This document shows positions 27,008-36,716 of a stretch of 64,000 bases of DNA, piece by piece; positions within the stretch are counted from its first letter, which is position 1; each line of letters begins with the position of its first letter. The position numbers and the translations under genes are program-made. This stretch comes from Arthrobacter sp. V1I7 (GTDB lineage Bacteria; Actinomycetota; Actinomycetes; Actinomycetales; Micrococcaceae). The stretch spans positions 3,286,001-3,350,000 of the forward strand of contig NZ_JAUSYS010000001.1 of NCBI RefSeq assembly GCF_030817015.1. The letters are read 5' to 3'. The notes beneath the pieces are model-generated. The model was not told the origin of the DNA. It saw only the letters and a list, made by a program, of their open reading frames with translations, and ran no database searches.

Positions 27008-28165
27008 CTACAGGACGTCGGTGTCGCCGCTGGCTTTGAGGGCGTCGACGGCCTGCTTGACCCGCTGGGAGTGCTCCTTGGTGGTGACCAGCAGGGCATC
27101 CGGGGTGTCCACGATCACGACATCCTTGATGCCGATCAGGGCGATCACGCGTTTGGTGTCGGAGACGACGACGCCGCTGGCGTTTTCGGTGAAGACGCGG
27201 GCGCCCTCGCCGATCACGGTGACGTCCTTGACTTCCTTGGCGCTGTTGAGCCGCCCCACCGAGGCGAAGTCCCCGACGTCGTCCCAGCGGAAGGCACCGG
27301 GCACGACGGCGACGTCACCGGCGGCGGCGGCCGGTTCGGCGACGGCGTAGTCGATGGCGATCTTGGGCAGGGTGGGCCAGACGCGGGCCGTGACCTCGTC
27401 CCGCTGCGGGGTGTCCCAGGACTTGGCGATTTCCTGGAGCCCGACGAAGAGTTCGGGCTGGTTGGCCTCGAGGTGCTTGAGCATCAGGGACACGGGGGCC
27501 ACGAACATGCCGGCGTTCCACACGTACTCGCCGCTGTCCACGTACTCCTGGGCCACCTCTTCGCTGGGCTTCTCGACGAACTCGACGACGGCCTGGGCGG
27601 TGGGGGCAGCCGGCACGCCGAGGGCTTCGCCGGCACGGATGTATCCGAACCCGGTGGAGGGATGCGTGGGCTTGATGCCGATCGTGACGATCTTGCCGGC
27701 CGCCGCGGTGTGGATGGCCTCTCGGACGGCCGCCTGGAACAGGTTGTCCGGGCTGATCACGTGGTCCGCGGCGAAGGAACCCATGATGGTGTCTGGGTCC
27801 CGCTCGTGCAGAATGGCCGCGGCAAGGCCGATCGCAGCGCCTGAATCCTTCGGCTCGCTCTCCAGCACCAGGTCGGCGTCCTGCACCTCCGGCAGCTGGC
27901 GGCAGACCGCGGCGCGGTGGGCGGTCCCGGTGACGACGAGCACGCGCTTGCCCGCCAGGGGCTGGAGCCGGTCGTAGGTGGCGCGCAGCAAGGTGCTGCC
28001 CGAACCCGTGAGGTCGTGCAGGAATTTCGGGGCTGCCGCCCGCGACAAGGGCCAGAGGCGGGTCCCCACTCCGCCGGCCGGGATCACCGCAATGAAACGG
28101 CGCAGTACGGCATCCTGCACTGGGTCCTGGGACGGGTCCTGGCTTGTCACTTTGTCTGTAGTCAT
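27008..28165 (-). CDS. manC: Mannose-1-phosphate guanylyltransferase
   Basis: A 385-residue nucleotidyltransferase making GDP-mannose from GTP and mannose-1-phosphate, the donor for cell-wall mannans and glycolipids. The N-terminal signature FIAVIPAGGVGTRLWPLSR carries the GTP-binding and catalytic lysine region, followed by AAPKFLHDL. VEFVEKPSEEVAQEYV and EYVWNAGMFV are typical. The bifunctional C-terminal isomerase domain is absent, so this is the short form. ATG at 28165 is chosen; the first conserved residues start about 23 residues later. The DNA after the stop carries two copies of CCAGTCCTGGCC and two of CAGCGACTGGC, possibly a termination structure. Confidence 0.92.
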   Translation of the reverse strand: MTTDKVTSQDPSQDPVQDAVLRRFIAVIPAGGVGTRLWPLSRAAAPKFLHDLTGSGSTLLRATYDRLQPLAGKRVLVVTGTAHRAAVCRQLPEVQDADLVLESEPKDSGAAIGLAAAILHERDPDTIMGSFAADHVISPDNLFQAAVREAIHTAAAGKIVTIGIKPTHPSTGFGYIRAGEALGVPAAPTAQAVVEFVEKPSEEVAQEYVDSGEYVWNAGMFVAPVSLMLKHLEANQPELFVGLQEIAKSWDTPQRDEVTARVWPTLPKIAIDYAVAEPAAAAGDVAVVPGAFRWDDVGDFASVGRLNSAKEVKDVTVIGEGARVFTENASGVVVSDTKRVIALIGIKDVVIVDTPDALLVTTKEHSQRVKQAVDALKASGDTDVL

Positions 28166-28371
28166 CAGGGCTACTTTAGCCGAATACGGTCCCGCCGCCC
28201 CGGAGCAGGGCACAGGACACGGCTTGGGGCACGCGCAGGACTCCGCCTTCCGGCCACACCGCCCGCTCCAGCGGCCGGCCGGCAACCGCCCGGCGCCCGG
28301 CGGCAAATGTGGCGTTTGTCTCAAAAGGGCCCGAAAACCGCGCCGGGGCCCGTCACCTGCCGGGTGCTGAA

Positions 28372-28407
28372 TTGAATAAGCTGTGAGCGAAGCCTAGATT
28401 TAGGCTT
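28372..28407 (+). promoter_or_regulatory. sdhC promoter with palindrome over the -10 box
   Basis: TTGAAT (28372-28377) and TAGATT (28395-28400) are spaced by 17 bases, a good sigma-A-type promoter. An 18-base perfect palindrome, AAGCCTAGATTTAGGCTT (28390-28407), covers the -10 box, where a bound repressor would block RNA polymerase. The half-site order (CCTA...TAGG) is opposite to the iron regulator DtxR/IdeR, so the regulator is unknown. Confidence 0.6.
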
Positions 28408-28490
28408 GAGCTTACGAGTGCTCTCGCAGCAGGCGTTCCCCCCGCGTGGATCCCATGCCAGCGCCGCTGTGTTGCAGGGAGGTTTATTCA

Positions 28491-28871
28491 GTGCCGACAA
28501 AACCAGCTGGCACCTTGTACCGCGGCCGTGAAGGCATGTGGTCCTGGGTTGGACATCGCATTACCGGTGTAGTGATCTTTTTCTTCTTGTTGGTCCACGT
28601 GCTGGACACCTCATTGGTGCGTGTGTCCCCCGAGGCCTACACCGCCGTGATCGGTGCCTACAAGAACCCCCTGATGGCCCTGGGTGAAACGGGCCTTGTC
28701 GCAGCGATCGTGTTCCACGCCTTCAACGGCCTGCGGATCATCGCCGTCGACTTCTGGAAGAAGGGCGCCAAGTACCAGCGCCAGATGCTGTGGGCGGTGC
28801 TCATTCTCTGGGCCGTCGTCATGGTGGGCTTCTCCATCCGCCACCTTTCCCTCGCCCTTGGAGGTCACTAG
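28491..28871 (+). CDS. sdhC: Succinate dehydrogenase cytochrome b556 subunit
   Basis: A 126-residue membrane anchor of complex II with three transmembrane helices. It begins GTLYRGREGMWSWVGHRITG, with the conserved arginine and serine of the quinone site, and continues with FHAFNGLRIIAVDFW, which holds a haem-ligand histidine. The GTG at 28491 has an AGGGAGG site eight bases upstream; the ATG at 28446 has none and would lengthen the cytoplasmic end. It is the first gene of sdhCDAB, two bases before sdhD, and is expressed from the promoter at 28372. Confidence 0.93.
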   Translation: MPTKPAGTLYRGREGMWSWVGHRITGVVIFFFLLVHVLDTSLVRVSPEAYTAVIGAYKNPLMALGETGLVAAIVFHAFNGLRIIAVDFWKKGAKYQRQMLWAVLILWAVVMVGFSIRHLSLALGGH

Positions 28872-28873
28872 CC

Positions 28874-29357
28874 ATGGATGCAACTGAGATTCAAAGCCCA
28901 CGAGCGGCCAAGATCGGCGCCGGCCGCGTTGCCCCGCAATACAATCGCAGCGGCCCTTCCAAGGGTAACTTCGAGATGTTCGCCTGGCCTCTTCATGCGG
29001 CTGTCCGGCGTCGTCCTCGTGGTCCTGATCTTCGGCCACCTGACCGTCAACCTGCTGGTGGGCGAGGGCATCCACGCCATCGACTTCGGCTTCGTGGCCG
29101 GCAAGTGGGCCGACCCGTTCTGGCAGACCTGGGACCTGGCCATGCTGTGGCTGGCCATGCTGCACGGCACCAACGGTGTCCGCACCATCATCAACGACTA
29201 CGCCGAAAAGGACGCCACGCGTTTCTGGCTCAAGCTCGTCCTGTACGCGGCCACCACCGTCATCATCGTCCTGGGCACCCTGGTCATCTTCACCTTTGAC
29301 CCGTGCCCCGTGGTCAACGGCGTCCAGCTGCCGGGCGGCTTCTGCCCCGCACCGTAG
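28874..29357 (+). pseudogene. sdhD: Succinate dehydrogenase membrane anchor subunit, frameshifted as given
   Basis: Two overlapping frames together encode one SdhD of about 160 residues. The first frame gives MDATEIQSPRAAKIGAG up to GNFEMFAW; the second resumes as FMRLSGVVLVVLIFGHL with three helices, GTNGVRTIINDY and a normal end. One surplus C in TGGCCTCTTC (28988-28989) separates them; removing it restores a continuous frame. As the second anchor of complex II it should be indispensable for a working enzyme, and sdhC, sdhA and sdhB are intact, so a sequencing error is as likely as a real mutation. Confidence 0.85.
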
Positions 29358-29523
29358 CGGAGGCGCTGCCGTTCCGTGCCGTGCCCTGCGGGCACAGGCT
29401 ACGGTCCGTCAAGGCAACCCATCCTTGCCTGCCGGGTGCAGGTACGGGATTTCACGAGACTTCACCGGGCAGGCTCCGCCGGCCGGTGGTTGATAGCGAA
29501 TTTTGAGAGAAAGAGCGTCTGGT

Positions 29524-31332
29524 ATGCAGGTCCATAAGTACGACGTCGTCATCGTCGGTGCCGGTGGCGCCGGGATGCGCGCGGCGATTGAATCAGGTCA
29601 GCGCGCCCGAACGGCAGTATTGACCAAGCTGTACCCCACCCGCTCCCACACCGGTGCGGCGCAGGGGGGCATGTGTGCGGCCCTGGCCAACGTCGAGGAA
29701 GACAACTGGGAGTGGCACACCTTTGACACCATCAAGGGCGGCGACTACCTCGTTGACCAGGATGCAGCCGAGGTCATGGCGAAGGAAGCGATCGACGCCG
29801 TCCTGGACCTCGAAAAGATGGGCCTGCCGTTCAACCGCACGCCCGAGGGCCGCATTGACCAGCGCCGTTTCGGTGGCCACACCCGCGATCACGGCAAGGC
29901 TCCGGTCCGCCGCGCCTGCTACGCCGCCGACCGCACCGGCCACATGATCCTGCAGACCCTGTACCAGAACTGCGTCAAGCACAACGTCGAGTTCTACAAC
30001 GAGTACTACGTGCTGGACCTGCTGACCGTCGAGGAAGACGCGGTCCGCGAGGACGGCACCCCGTACAAGCAGAAGCGCGTTGCCGGCGTCGTCTCCTACG
30101 ACCTCGCCTCCGGCGAGCTGCACGTCTTCCAGGCCAAGTCCGTGGTGTTCGCCTCCGGCGGCGCCGGCAAGGTCTTCAAGACCACCTCCAACGCCCACAC
30201 GCTCACCGGTGACGGCATGGGCATCGCGTTCCGCCGCGGCATCCCCCTGGAGGACATGGAGTTCTTCCAGTTCCACCCGACAGGCCTCGCCGGCCTGGGC
30301 ATCCTGCTGTCCGAGGCCGCCCGCGGCGAAGGCGCGATCCTGCGCAACTCCGAGGGTGAGCGCTTCATGGAGCGTTACGCCCCGACCATCAAGGACCTCG
30401 CACCCCGCGACATCGTGGCCCGCTCCATGGCCAACGAGGTGCGTGAGGGACGCGGCTGCGGCCCGAACAAGGACTACGTCCTCCTCGACCTGACCCACCT
30501 GGAGCCGGCGCACATCGACGCCAAGCTCCCGGACATCACCGAGTTCGCCCGCACCTACCTCGGCGTGGAACCGTACACGGAGCCGGTTCCGGTCTTCCCG
30601 ACGGCGCATTACGCCATGGGCGGCATCCCCACCAACATCAGCGCCGAGGTGCTCCAGGACAACGACACCGTGGTCCCGGGCCTCTACGCCGCCGGTGAGG
30701 TCGCCTGCGTCTCCGTGCACGGCTCCAACCGCCTCGGCACCAACTCGCTGCTGGACATCAACGTCTTCGGCAAGCGCGCCGGCATTGCCGCCGCGGAATA
30801 CGCCAGGACCGCGGACTTCGTGGAACTGCCGGCAGATCCCGAGGCCTACACGCTGGACCTGCTGAACCACGTCCGCACGGCTGACGGCACCGAGAAGGTC
30901 GCCGCGATCCGCAAGGAACTGCAGGACACCATGGACGCCAACATGCAGGTGTTCCGCACCGCGGAGACGCTGGACCAGGTCCTGCGGGACATCGCGTCCT
31001 TCGAGGAGCGCTACCAGCGCATCAGCGTCCAGGACAAGGGCAAGCGCTTCAACCTGGACCTGCTCGAGGCCGTGGAACTGGGCTTCCTGCTGGAGCTCGC
31101 CAAGGTCATGACCGTAGCGGCCCTGCACCGCGAGGAATCCCGCGGCGGACACTTCCGCGAGGACTTCCCCGAGCGCGACGACGAAAAATTCATGAAGCAC
31201 TCGATGGCGTACAAGGATATCCAAGCACCGGCGGACGGGGCTGCGGGGACCGCAAAAACAACAGCCGGCATCCGGCTTGCCACCAAACCGGTGGTCTTTA
31301 CGCGTTACGAGCCGATGGTGAGGAAGTACTAA
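29524..31332 (+). CDS. sdhA: Succinate dehydrogenase flavoprotein subunit
   Basis: A 602-residue catalytic subunit oxidising succinate to fumarate, with covalently bound FAD. The FAD-binding fold VVIVGAGGAGMRAAI is at the N-terminus and the FAD-linking histidine lies in TRSHTGAAQGG. The active site includes HPTGLAGLGILLSEAARGEGA and PTAHYAMGGIPTN, and the later HGSNRLGTNSLLDINVFG. The ATG at 29524 is preferred to an upstream TTG because the flavin fold starts six residues after it and AGAGAAAG lies upstream. The intergenic gap of 166 bases from sdhD is wide but shows no terminator. Confidence 0.97.
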   Translation: MQVHKYDVVIVGAGGAGMRAAIESGQRARTAVLTKLYPTRSHTGAAQGGMCAALANVEEDNWEWHTFDTIKGGDYLVDQDAAEVMAKEAIDAVLDLEKMGLPFNRTPEGRIDQRRFGGHTRDHGKAPVRRACYAADRTGHMILQTLYQNCVKHNVEFYNEYYVLDLLTVEEDAVREDGTPYKQKRVAGVVSYDLASGELHVFQAKSVVFASGGAGKVFKTTSNAHTLTGDGMGIAFRRGIPLEDMEFFQFHPTGLAGLGILLSEAARGEGAILRNSEGERFMERYAPTIKDLAPRDIVARSMANEVREGRGCGPNKDYVLLDLTHLEPAHIDAKLPDITEFARTYLGVEPYTEPVPVFPTAHYAMGGIPTNISAEVLQDNDTVVPGLYAAGEVACVSVHGSNRLGTNSLLDINVFGKRAGIAAAEYARTADFVELPADPEAYTLDLLNHVRTADGTEKVAAIRKELQDTMDANMQVFRTAETLDQVLRDIASFEERYQRISVQDKGKRFNLDLLEAVELGFLLELAKVMTVAALHREESRGGHFREDFPERDDEKFMKHSMAYKDIQAPADGAAGTAKTTAGIRLATKPVVFTRYEPMVRKY

Positions 31333-31333
31333 G

Positions 31334-32116
31334 ATGACCGCTGAACTTGCTGAGCCAGCCTCCAGGATCGAACTGCCCGCGCACGTCGGCGGCGGCGGGG
31401 ACATCCCGTCCTTCGACGTCACCCTGCGGGTGCGCCGCTACAATCCCGAGGTCTCCGAGGACGCCACCTGGGATGACTTCAAGGTCACCATGTACGGCAC
31501 CGACCGCGTCCTTGATGCCCTGCACAAGATCAAGTGGGAAATCGACGGCAGCGTCTCCTTCCGCCGGTCCTGCGCCCACGGCGTCTGCGGTTCCGATGCC
31601 ATGCGCATCAACGGCCGCAACCGCCTCGCCTGCAAGACCCTGCTGAAGGACCTGGACACGTCCAAGCCCATCACGGTCGAGCCGATCAAGGGCCTGCCGG
31701 TGGAGAAGGACCTGATCGTGGACATGGAGCCGTTCTTCCAGTCCTTCCGCGAAGTCATGCCCTTCCTGATCAACCGCGGCCACGAGCCCACCAAGGAACG
31801 CCTGCAGTCCGCCGAGGACCGCGAGCGATTCGATGACACCACCAAGTGCATCCTCTGCGCCGCGTGCACCTCGTCCTGCCCGGTGTTCTGGACCGACGGC
31901 CAGTACTTCGGCCCGGCCGCGATCGTCAACGCGCACCGCTTCATCTTCGATTCCCGCGATGACGCCGGCGACATGCGCCTGGAGATCCTCAACGACAAGG
32001 AAGGCGTGTGGCGCTGCCGCACCACCTTCAACTGCACCGAAGCCTGCCCCCGCGGCATCCAGGTCACGCAGGCAATCGCCGAGGTCAAGCAGGCCATCCT
32101 GTCCCGTAAGATCTAG
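31334..32116 (+). CDS. sdhB: Succinate dehydrogenase iron-sulfur subunit
   Basis: A 260-residue subunit carrying the [2Fe-2S], [4Fe-4S] and [3Fe-4S] clusters that pass electrons from SdhA to the quinone. The ferredoxin-type motif is RRSCAHGVCGSDAM, with the fourth cysteine in RLACKTL. The ferredoxin-like domain has CILCAACTSSCPVFW and CRTTFNCTEACPRGI. The ATG begins one base after the sdhA stop. The N-terminus is about 15 residues longer than in E. coli SdhB. Confidence 0.97.
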   Translation: MTAELAEPASRIELPAHVGGGGDIPSFDVTLRVRRYNPEVSEDATWDDFKVTMYGTDRVLDALHKIKWEIDGSVSFRRSCAHGVCGSDAMRINGRNRLACKTLLKDLDTSKPITVEPIKGLPVEKDLIVDMEPFFQSFREVMPFLINRGHEPTKERLQSAEDRERFDDTTKCILCAACTSSCPVFWTDGQYFGPAAIVNAHRFIFDSRDDAGDMRLEILNDKEGVWRCRTTFNCTEACPRGIQVTQAIAEVKQAILSRKI

Positions 32117-32133
32117 CAACCGCTTTAGCTGCC

Positions 32134-32230
32134 GACGACGGCGCCGTTTCCCAACAGGGCCCACCGACACAGGGTCCCCTGCCCGAGCTTGCGAGGGTAG
32201 GGAAGGTTGGGGGATGGCGCCGTCGTCGTC
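32134..32230. repeat. Structured palindromic element after sdhB, related to the mazG repeat
   Basis: Outer arms GACGACGGCGCC (32134-32145) and GGCGCCGTCGTC (32216-32227) can pair over 12 bp. The interior contains CCTGCCC/GGGTAGG arms and a GGGCCCAC...GGGTCCC arm, so a branched fold is possible. The inner sequence shares GGGCCCAC, AGGGTCCCC, GAGCTTGCGAG and GGGA in the same order and near-same spacing as the 54-bp unit in mazG. It fills the gap between sdhB and the next gene and may also end sdh transcription. Confidence 0.7.
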
Positions 32231-32254
32231 TATCCACTCAACGAAAGGGTCGCC

Positions 32255-33019
32255 ATGTCCCGCTCTGAAAAAGTCTCGTTCCGGGGTTCCACCGGCGAGC
32301 TGCTCTCCGGCATCGTGGACGTCCCGGAGGGGCCGGTGAAGGGCTGGGGCGTGTTCTCGCACGGCTTCACGCTGGGCAAGGACAGTCCCTCCGCGTCGCG
32401 GATGTGCAAGGCGCTGGCGGACAACGGCGTGGGCATGCTCCGCTTCGACAACCTGGGGCTCGGCGAATCCGCCGGGCTGTGGTCCGAGGGCTCCTTCAGC
32501 CACAAGGTGGCCGACACCGTGAAGGCCGCCGAATTCATGCGGGAAGCAGGCCGGGCCGCCTCCCTGCTCGTGGGCCACTCCTTCGGCGGAGCGGCCGTGC
32601 TGGCTGCGGCGGGAGAGATTCCGGAGCTCGACGCCGTCGCAACCGTGGGCGCACCGTTCTCGCCCAAGCACGTGGCCCACGTCTTTGACGCCGCTTTGGA
32701 CCGGATCCTCAGCGAAGGCAGCGCCGAAGTGGACCTGGGCGGCAAGCGGGTCGAGATCCGCCGGCATTTCGTGGAAGACCTGGAACACGCCGACCTGACG
32801 GACTGCATCCGCCGTCTGCACCGTCCGCTGATGGTGCTGCACTCCCCTACGGACAACACCGTCGGGATTGAGAACGCCAGCGCCATCTTCCAGACCGCGC
32901 GGCACCCGCGCAGCTTCGTCTCGCTCGAAGGCAGCGACCATCTCCTGACGGGCAAGGGCCAGGCGGCGCGTGCCGCGAAGATTATTTCGGCGTGGGCCGA
33001 TCAATACCTCGACGCCTGA
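32255..33019 (+). CDS. Alpha/beta hydrolase of the OsmC-associated type
   Basis: A 254-residue serine hydrolase-fold protein. Motifs are FSHGFTLGKDSPSASRM (oxyanion region), the nucleophile elbow GHSFGG and a late catalytic His in GSDHLLTG. It corresponds to the N-terminal half of the two-domain hydrolase/OsmC proteins, but no OsmC domain follows here. The GAAAGGG ribosome site supports ATG at 32255. Its 3' end overlaps the convergent membrane protein gene by 38 bases. The substrate is unknown. Confidence 0.88.
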   Translation: MSRSEKVSFRGSTGELLSGIVDVPEGPVKGWGVFSHGFTLGKDSPSASRMCKALADNGVGMLRFDNLGLGESAGLWSEGSFSHKVADTVKAAEFMREAGRAASLLVGHSFGGAAVLAAAGEIPELDAVATVGAPFSPKHVAHVFDAALDRILSEGSAEVDLGGKRVEIRRHFVEDLEHADLTDCIRRLHRPLMVLHSPTDNTVGIENASAIFQTARHPRSFVSLEGSDHLLTGKGQAARAAKIISAWADQYLDA

Positions 33020-34181
33020 ACCCGACCACAGGCATCCGCCGGTGCGGGGACGGCTCCACCGGAGTCTTCCCCGGCTGCACCTGGCGGGGACCCCAGCCGG
33101 TGGTCCTGTTGCCAGGCAAGGCCTTGAGGTCCTCCTCCCGGAGCGCCGCCCAGGCGGCGGCGATCAGGTACACCTGGCTGACCAGGTTGAACCAGATGAG
33201 CAGGCCGATGATGATGGCGAAGGGCGCCAGGATGGGGTTCCGCCCCGCACCGGCGAGCAGTTCCGCGCTGAAGATCTGCAGCATGCCGGTGCCCAGCGCG
33301 GCCAGGATGGTCCCCTCCAGCAGCGAACGCCGGGCCAGCTTCGCTCCCGCTGCCAGCCGGAACATGATCAGCGCCGTCGCCCAGGCCAGCAGCAGCGGCA
33401 CGGCGATCTTGACGGAGGTGGTCAGGGGCCCTGCCACCAAGGGATCGAGGCTCAGCTGCTCGGCCACCCAGCCCGCGGCGATACCGAAGACCAGCGACGC
33501 GCCGGCGCTGATCACGAGCGCGACGCCCAGCAACAGCAGGGTCCCGACGTCGTGGACTTTGAGCAGGATCGGGTTGATCTTCCGTGGGCCGAGCCCCATG
33601 ACGCCGCGTATGCCGTCGCGCACGCCACCAATCCAGCCCAGCGAGGTCACCACGGTCACCACGGCCGCAATCGAGGCGGCCCAGCCCAGCCCGTCGGGGT
33701 TCAGGAGGTCCTGGGGATCCACCAGCCCCTCGCCGCCGTCGACCTTCAGCAGGCCGGGCGCGCTCGTGGCCACGCTGCTGACCACGCGCTCGAGCAGGGC
33801 CGGCTGTCCGCGTAGTGCGAGCCCGGCCAGGGCGAAGCCGGTGGCCAGCAGACCGGTGATGGAGAAGAACATCCGGAAGCCGATGCCGGCACTCATCAAC
33901 GGGCCGTGCTGGCGCCCGTAGTGCTGGAAGGTGCGGATGGGGCGGAAGGTGCTGAGCCGGGCAAGCAACCACTGCACCATCGGCAGCAGCGATGCCGGTC
34001 CCCCGCTGCCGGAGCGGCGCGCCTTGCCCCAGTCGACTTTCTTCCGGAGGACTTCCAACTTCAGCCGGGCCAGATCGGTGGGAGGGGGCGGCTCAGCGGG
34101 CGTGTGCTGCGCCGTCCGGGCCTCTGCCGCCGTTCCGTCCGGTCCCAAAGTCAAGCTCTTCCCGTAGCTGCCAAATGCCAT
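32982..34181 (-). CDS. YihY/BrkB family inner-membrane protein
   Basis: A 399-residue membrane protein. After a cytoplasmic N-terminus (LARLKLEVLRKKVDWGKARR) come about six hydrophobic segments, with the family's AGIGFRMFFSITGLLATGF, LGWIGGVRDGIRGVMGL and FNLVSQVYLIAAAWAA. The true start is unclear: ATG at 34181 overlaps the preceding RNA ligase gene by 89 bases, and a TTG nine codons later is possible. The C-terminus overlaps the hydrolase gene tail to tail. The molecular function of this family is unsettled. Confidence 0.85.
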   Translation of the reverse strand: MAFGSYGKSLTLGPDGTAAEARTAQHTPAEPPPPTDLARLKLEVLRKKVDWGKARRSGSGGPASLLPMVQWLLARLSTFRPIRTFQHYGRQHGPLMSAGIGFRMFFSITGLLATGFALAGLALRGQPALLERVVSSVATSAPGLLKVDGGEGLVDPQDLLNPDGLGWAASIAAVVTVVTSLGWIGGVRDGIRGVMGLGPRKINPILLKVHDVGTLLLLGVALVISAGASLVFGIAAGWVAEQLSLDPLVAGPLTTSVKIAVPLLLAWATALIMFRLAAGAKLARRSLLEGTILAALGTGMLQIFSAELLAGAGRNPILAPFAIIIGLLIWFNLVSQVYLIAAAWAALREEDLKALPGNRTTGWGPRQVQPGKTPVEPSPHRRMPVVGFRRRGIDRPTPK

Positions 34182-34728
34182 TGTCGTCGTGCTCGTAAAG
34201 TCCCATGCTAGCCACCGGGAACGTGGCCCGGTAATCCTTGAGCACCGTTTCGGCCTCATCGAGGCTCTCCGGGGCAACGTCGTGGGCGACCGTGACGTGC
34301 GGGTGGTAGGCAAACGCCAGTTCGCGTTCCAGGGGGCCGGTCTGGAGCTGCTCGTGCAGGCTGACACACTGGCCGAAGCCGTCGTCGACCTTGAGGAAGA
34401 CCACCGGAGACACCGGCCGGAAGGATCCGGTGCCGGCGATCGTCACCGTGAACGGCTCCTGCCTGCTCGCGACCTCCCGCACATGGCTGCGCGTCGCCTC
34501 CCAGTCCTGGGTCATGGTGGTGGTCACGAGCGTGATGTGGGCCGGGATCACGCCGGCCATGGGGTCACCGAATGAGGCCCGCCAGCGCTGGAGTTCCTCG
34601 GCGACCTCCAGCGGGAACCCTAGGATCACTCCGACGCTGATGCCTTCGCTGCTGGACTGTCCGTTGCCGGAGGGGGACCTGCCGGCTTGCGGGGCGTCTG
34701 CCGCCGTGACTTTGCTGACGGAGGACAT
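34093..34728 (-). CDS. 2'-5' RNA ligase family protein (LigT/2H phosphoesterase fold)
   Basis: A 211-residue member of the 2H phosphoesterase superfamily. The two catalytic histidine motifs are HITLVTTTMT and HVTVAHD (HxT/HxT-like), about 90 residues apart as expected. The first about 20 residues are polar and not part of the fold. Such enzymes act on 2',3'-cyclic phosphate or 2'-5' linkages in RNA; the in vivo substrate is not known. The ATG lies five bases after trpS, and its 3' end overlaps the start of the membrane protein gene, forming a tight operon. Confidence 0.87.
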   Translation of the reverse strand: MSSVSKVTAADAPQAGRSPSGNGQSSSEGISVGVILGFPLEVAEELQRWRASFGDPMAGVIPAHITLVTTTMTQDWEATRSHVREVASRQEPFTVTIAGTGSFRPVSPVVFLKVDDGFGQCVSLHEQLQTGPLERELAFAYHPHVTVAHDVAPESLDEAETVLKDYRATFPVASMGLYEHDDNGIWQLREELDFGTGRNGGRGPDGAAHAR

Positions 34729-34732
34729 CGGC

Positions 34733-35866
<1,134 letters not shown>

Positions 35867-35872
35867 TTAAGA

Positions 35873-36715
35873 CTAGAGCCGGTAGTCCACTACCAGCGGG
35901 GCGTGGTCGGAGAAGCGGGTGTCCCAGGACGGCGCCCGGTCAACAACGGCTGACACTGCGGCAGCAGCGAGATCGGGCGTGGCCATGTGGTAATCAATGC
36001 GCCAGCCGGTGTCGTTGTCGAAGGCCTGTCCCCGTTGCGACCACCAAGTGTAGGGGCCGTCGACGTTACCCGCCAGGCCCCTGTGAACATCCTTCCAGCC
36101 GATATCCTCGCCGAAGAAGCGGTCGAAGTACGCCCGTTCCTCCGGAAGGAAGCCGGCACGTTTGACGTTGCCCTTCCAGTTTCGGATATCAAGTTCCGTG
36201 TGCCCCACGTTGAGGTCCCCGACGACGAGGGCGTGGTCGCTGTGCTTGGCCAGCTCGGGCAACCGGCCGGTCATGACGTCCAGGAACCGGAACTTGTCGT
36301 CCTGTTTGGGGGTGCCGGCCTCACCGGAGTGCACGTAGGCGCTGGCCACGGTCAGCCGGGACGCTTCCCCTGCGGCGTTCCGTACCGTGTAGTCGGCCTC
36401 GACCCAGCGGCCTGCAGTGGCGAAGTAGTCCTCCCCGATCCCGACCCTGGTGGCGAGGGGCTCGGCGCGGGAGGCGATGGCGACGCCGGCCCGGCCCTTG
36501 GCCTCGGCCTCGGCGTGCAGGATGTACCAGCCTTCGCCGAGCAGTTCGTGGACGATCGCGTCAGGGGCGCGGACTTCCTGGAGGCAGAGGATGTCCACTG
36601 CGCGGGGCTCAAGCCATTCCGCCATGCCCTTCTTGTAGGCGGCGCGAAGGCCGTTGACGTTGACTGATGCGATGCGAAGGTGGTCCTTCTCCAATGCCGA
36701 GCTCACCCGCTCCAC
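35873..36715 (-). CDS. xthA: Exodeoxyribonuclease III
   Basis: A 280-residue endonuclease/exonuclease/phosphatase-fold DNA repair enzyme acting at abasic sites and 3' ends. Motifs are IASVNVNGLRAAYKKG, LCLQEVRAPD (metal-binding Glu), VVGDLNVGHTELDIRNW (catalytic Asp/Asn), YTWWSQRGQAFDNDTGWRIDY and the C-terminal SDHAPLVVDY with the catalytic His. GTG at 36715 begins one base before the stop of the preceding gene; a second GTG three codons later is also possible. Confidence 0.94.
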   Translation of the reverse strand: MERVSSALEKDHLRIASVNVNGLRAAYKKGMAEWLEPRAVDILCLQEVRAPDAIVHELLGEGWYILHAEAEAKGRAGVAIASRAEPLATRVGIGEDYFATAGRWVEADYTVRNAAGEASRLTVASAYVHSGEAGTPKQDDKFRFLDVMTGRLPELAKHSDHALVVGDLNVGHTELDIRNWKGNVKRAGFLPEERAYFDRFFGEDIGWKDVHRGLAGNVDGPYTWWSQRGQAFDNDTGWRIDYHMATPDLAAAAVSAVVDRAPSWDTRFSDHAPLVVDYRL

Positions 36716-36716
36716 T

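Noticed and set aside
28390..28407. DtxR/IdeR iron box
   Set aside because: The half-sites are inverted relative to the TTAGG...CCTAA consensus.
29593..31422. 609-codon open frame on the minus strand opposite sdhA
   Set aside because: It mirrors a highly conserved gene in GC-rich DNA; no ribosome site, no recognisable domain, Val/Leu/Gly-rich shadow composition.
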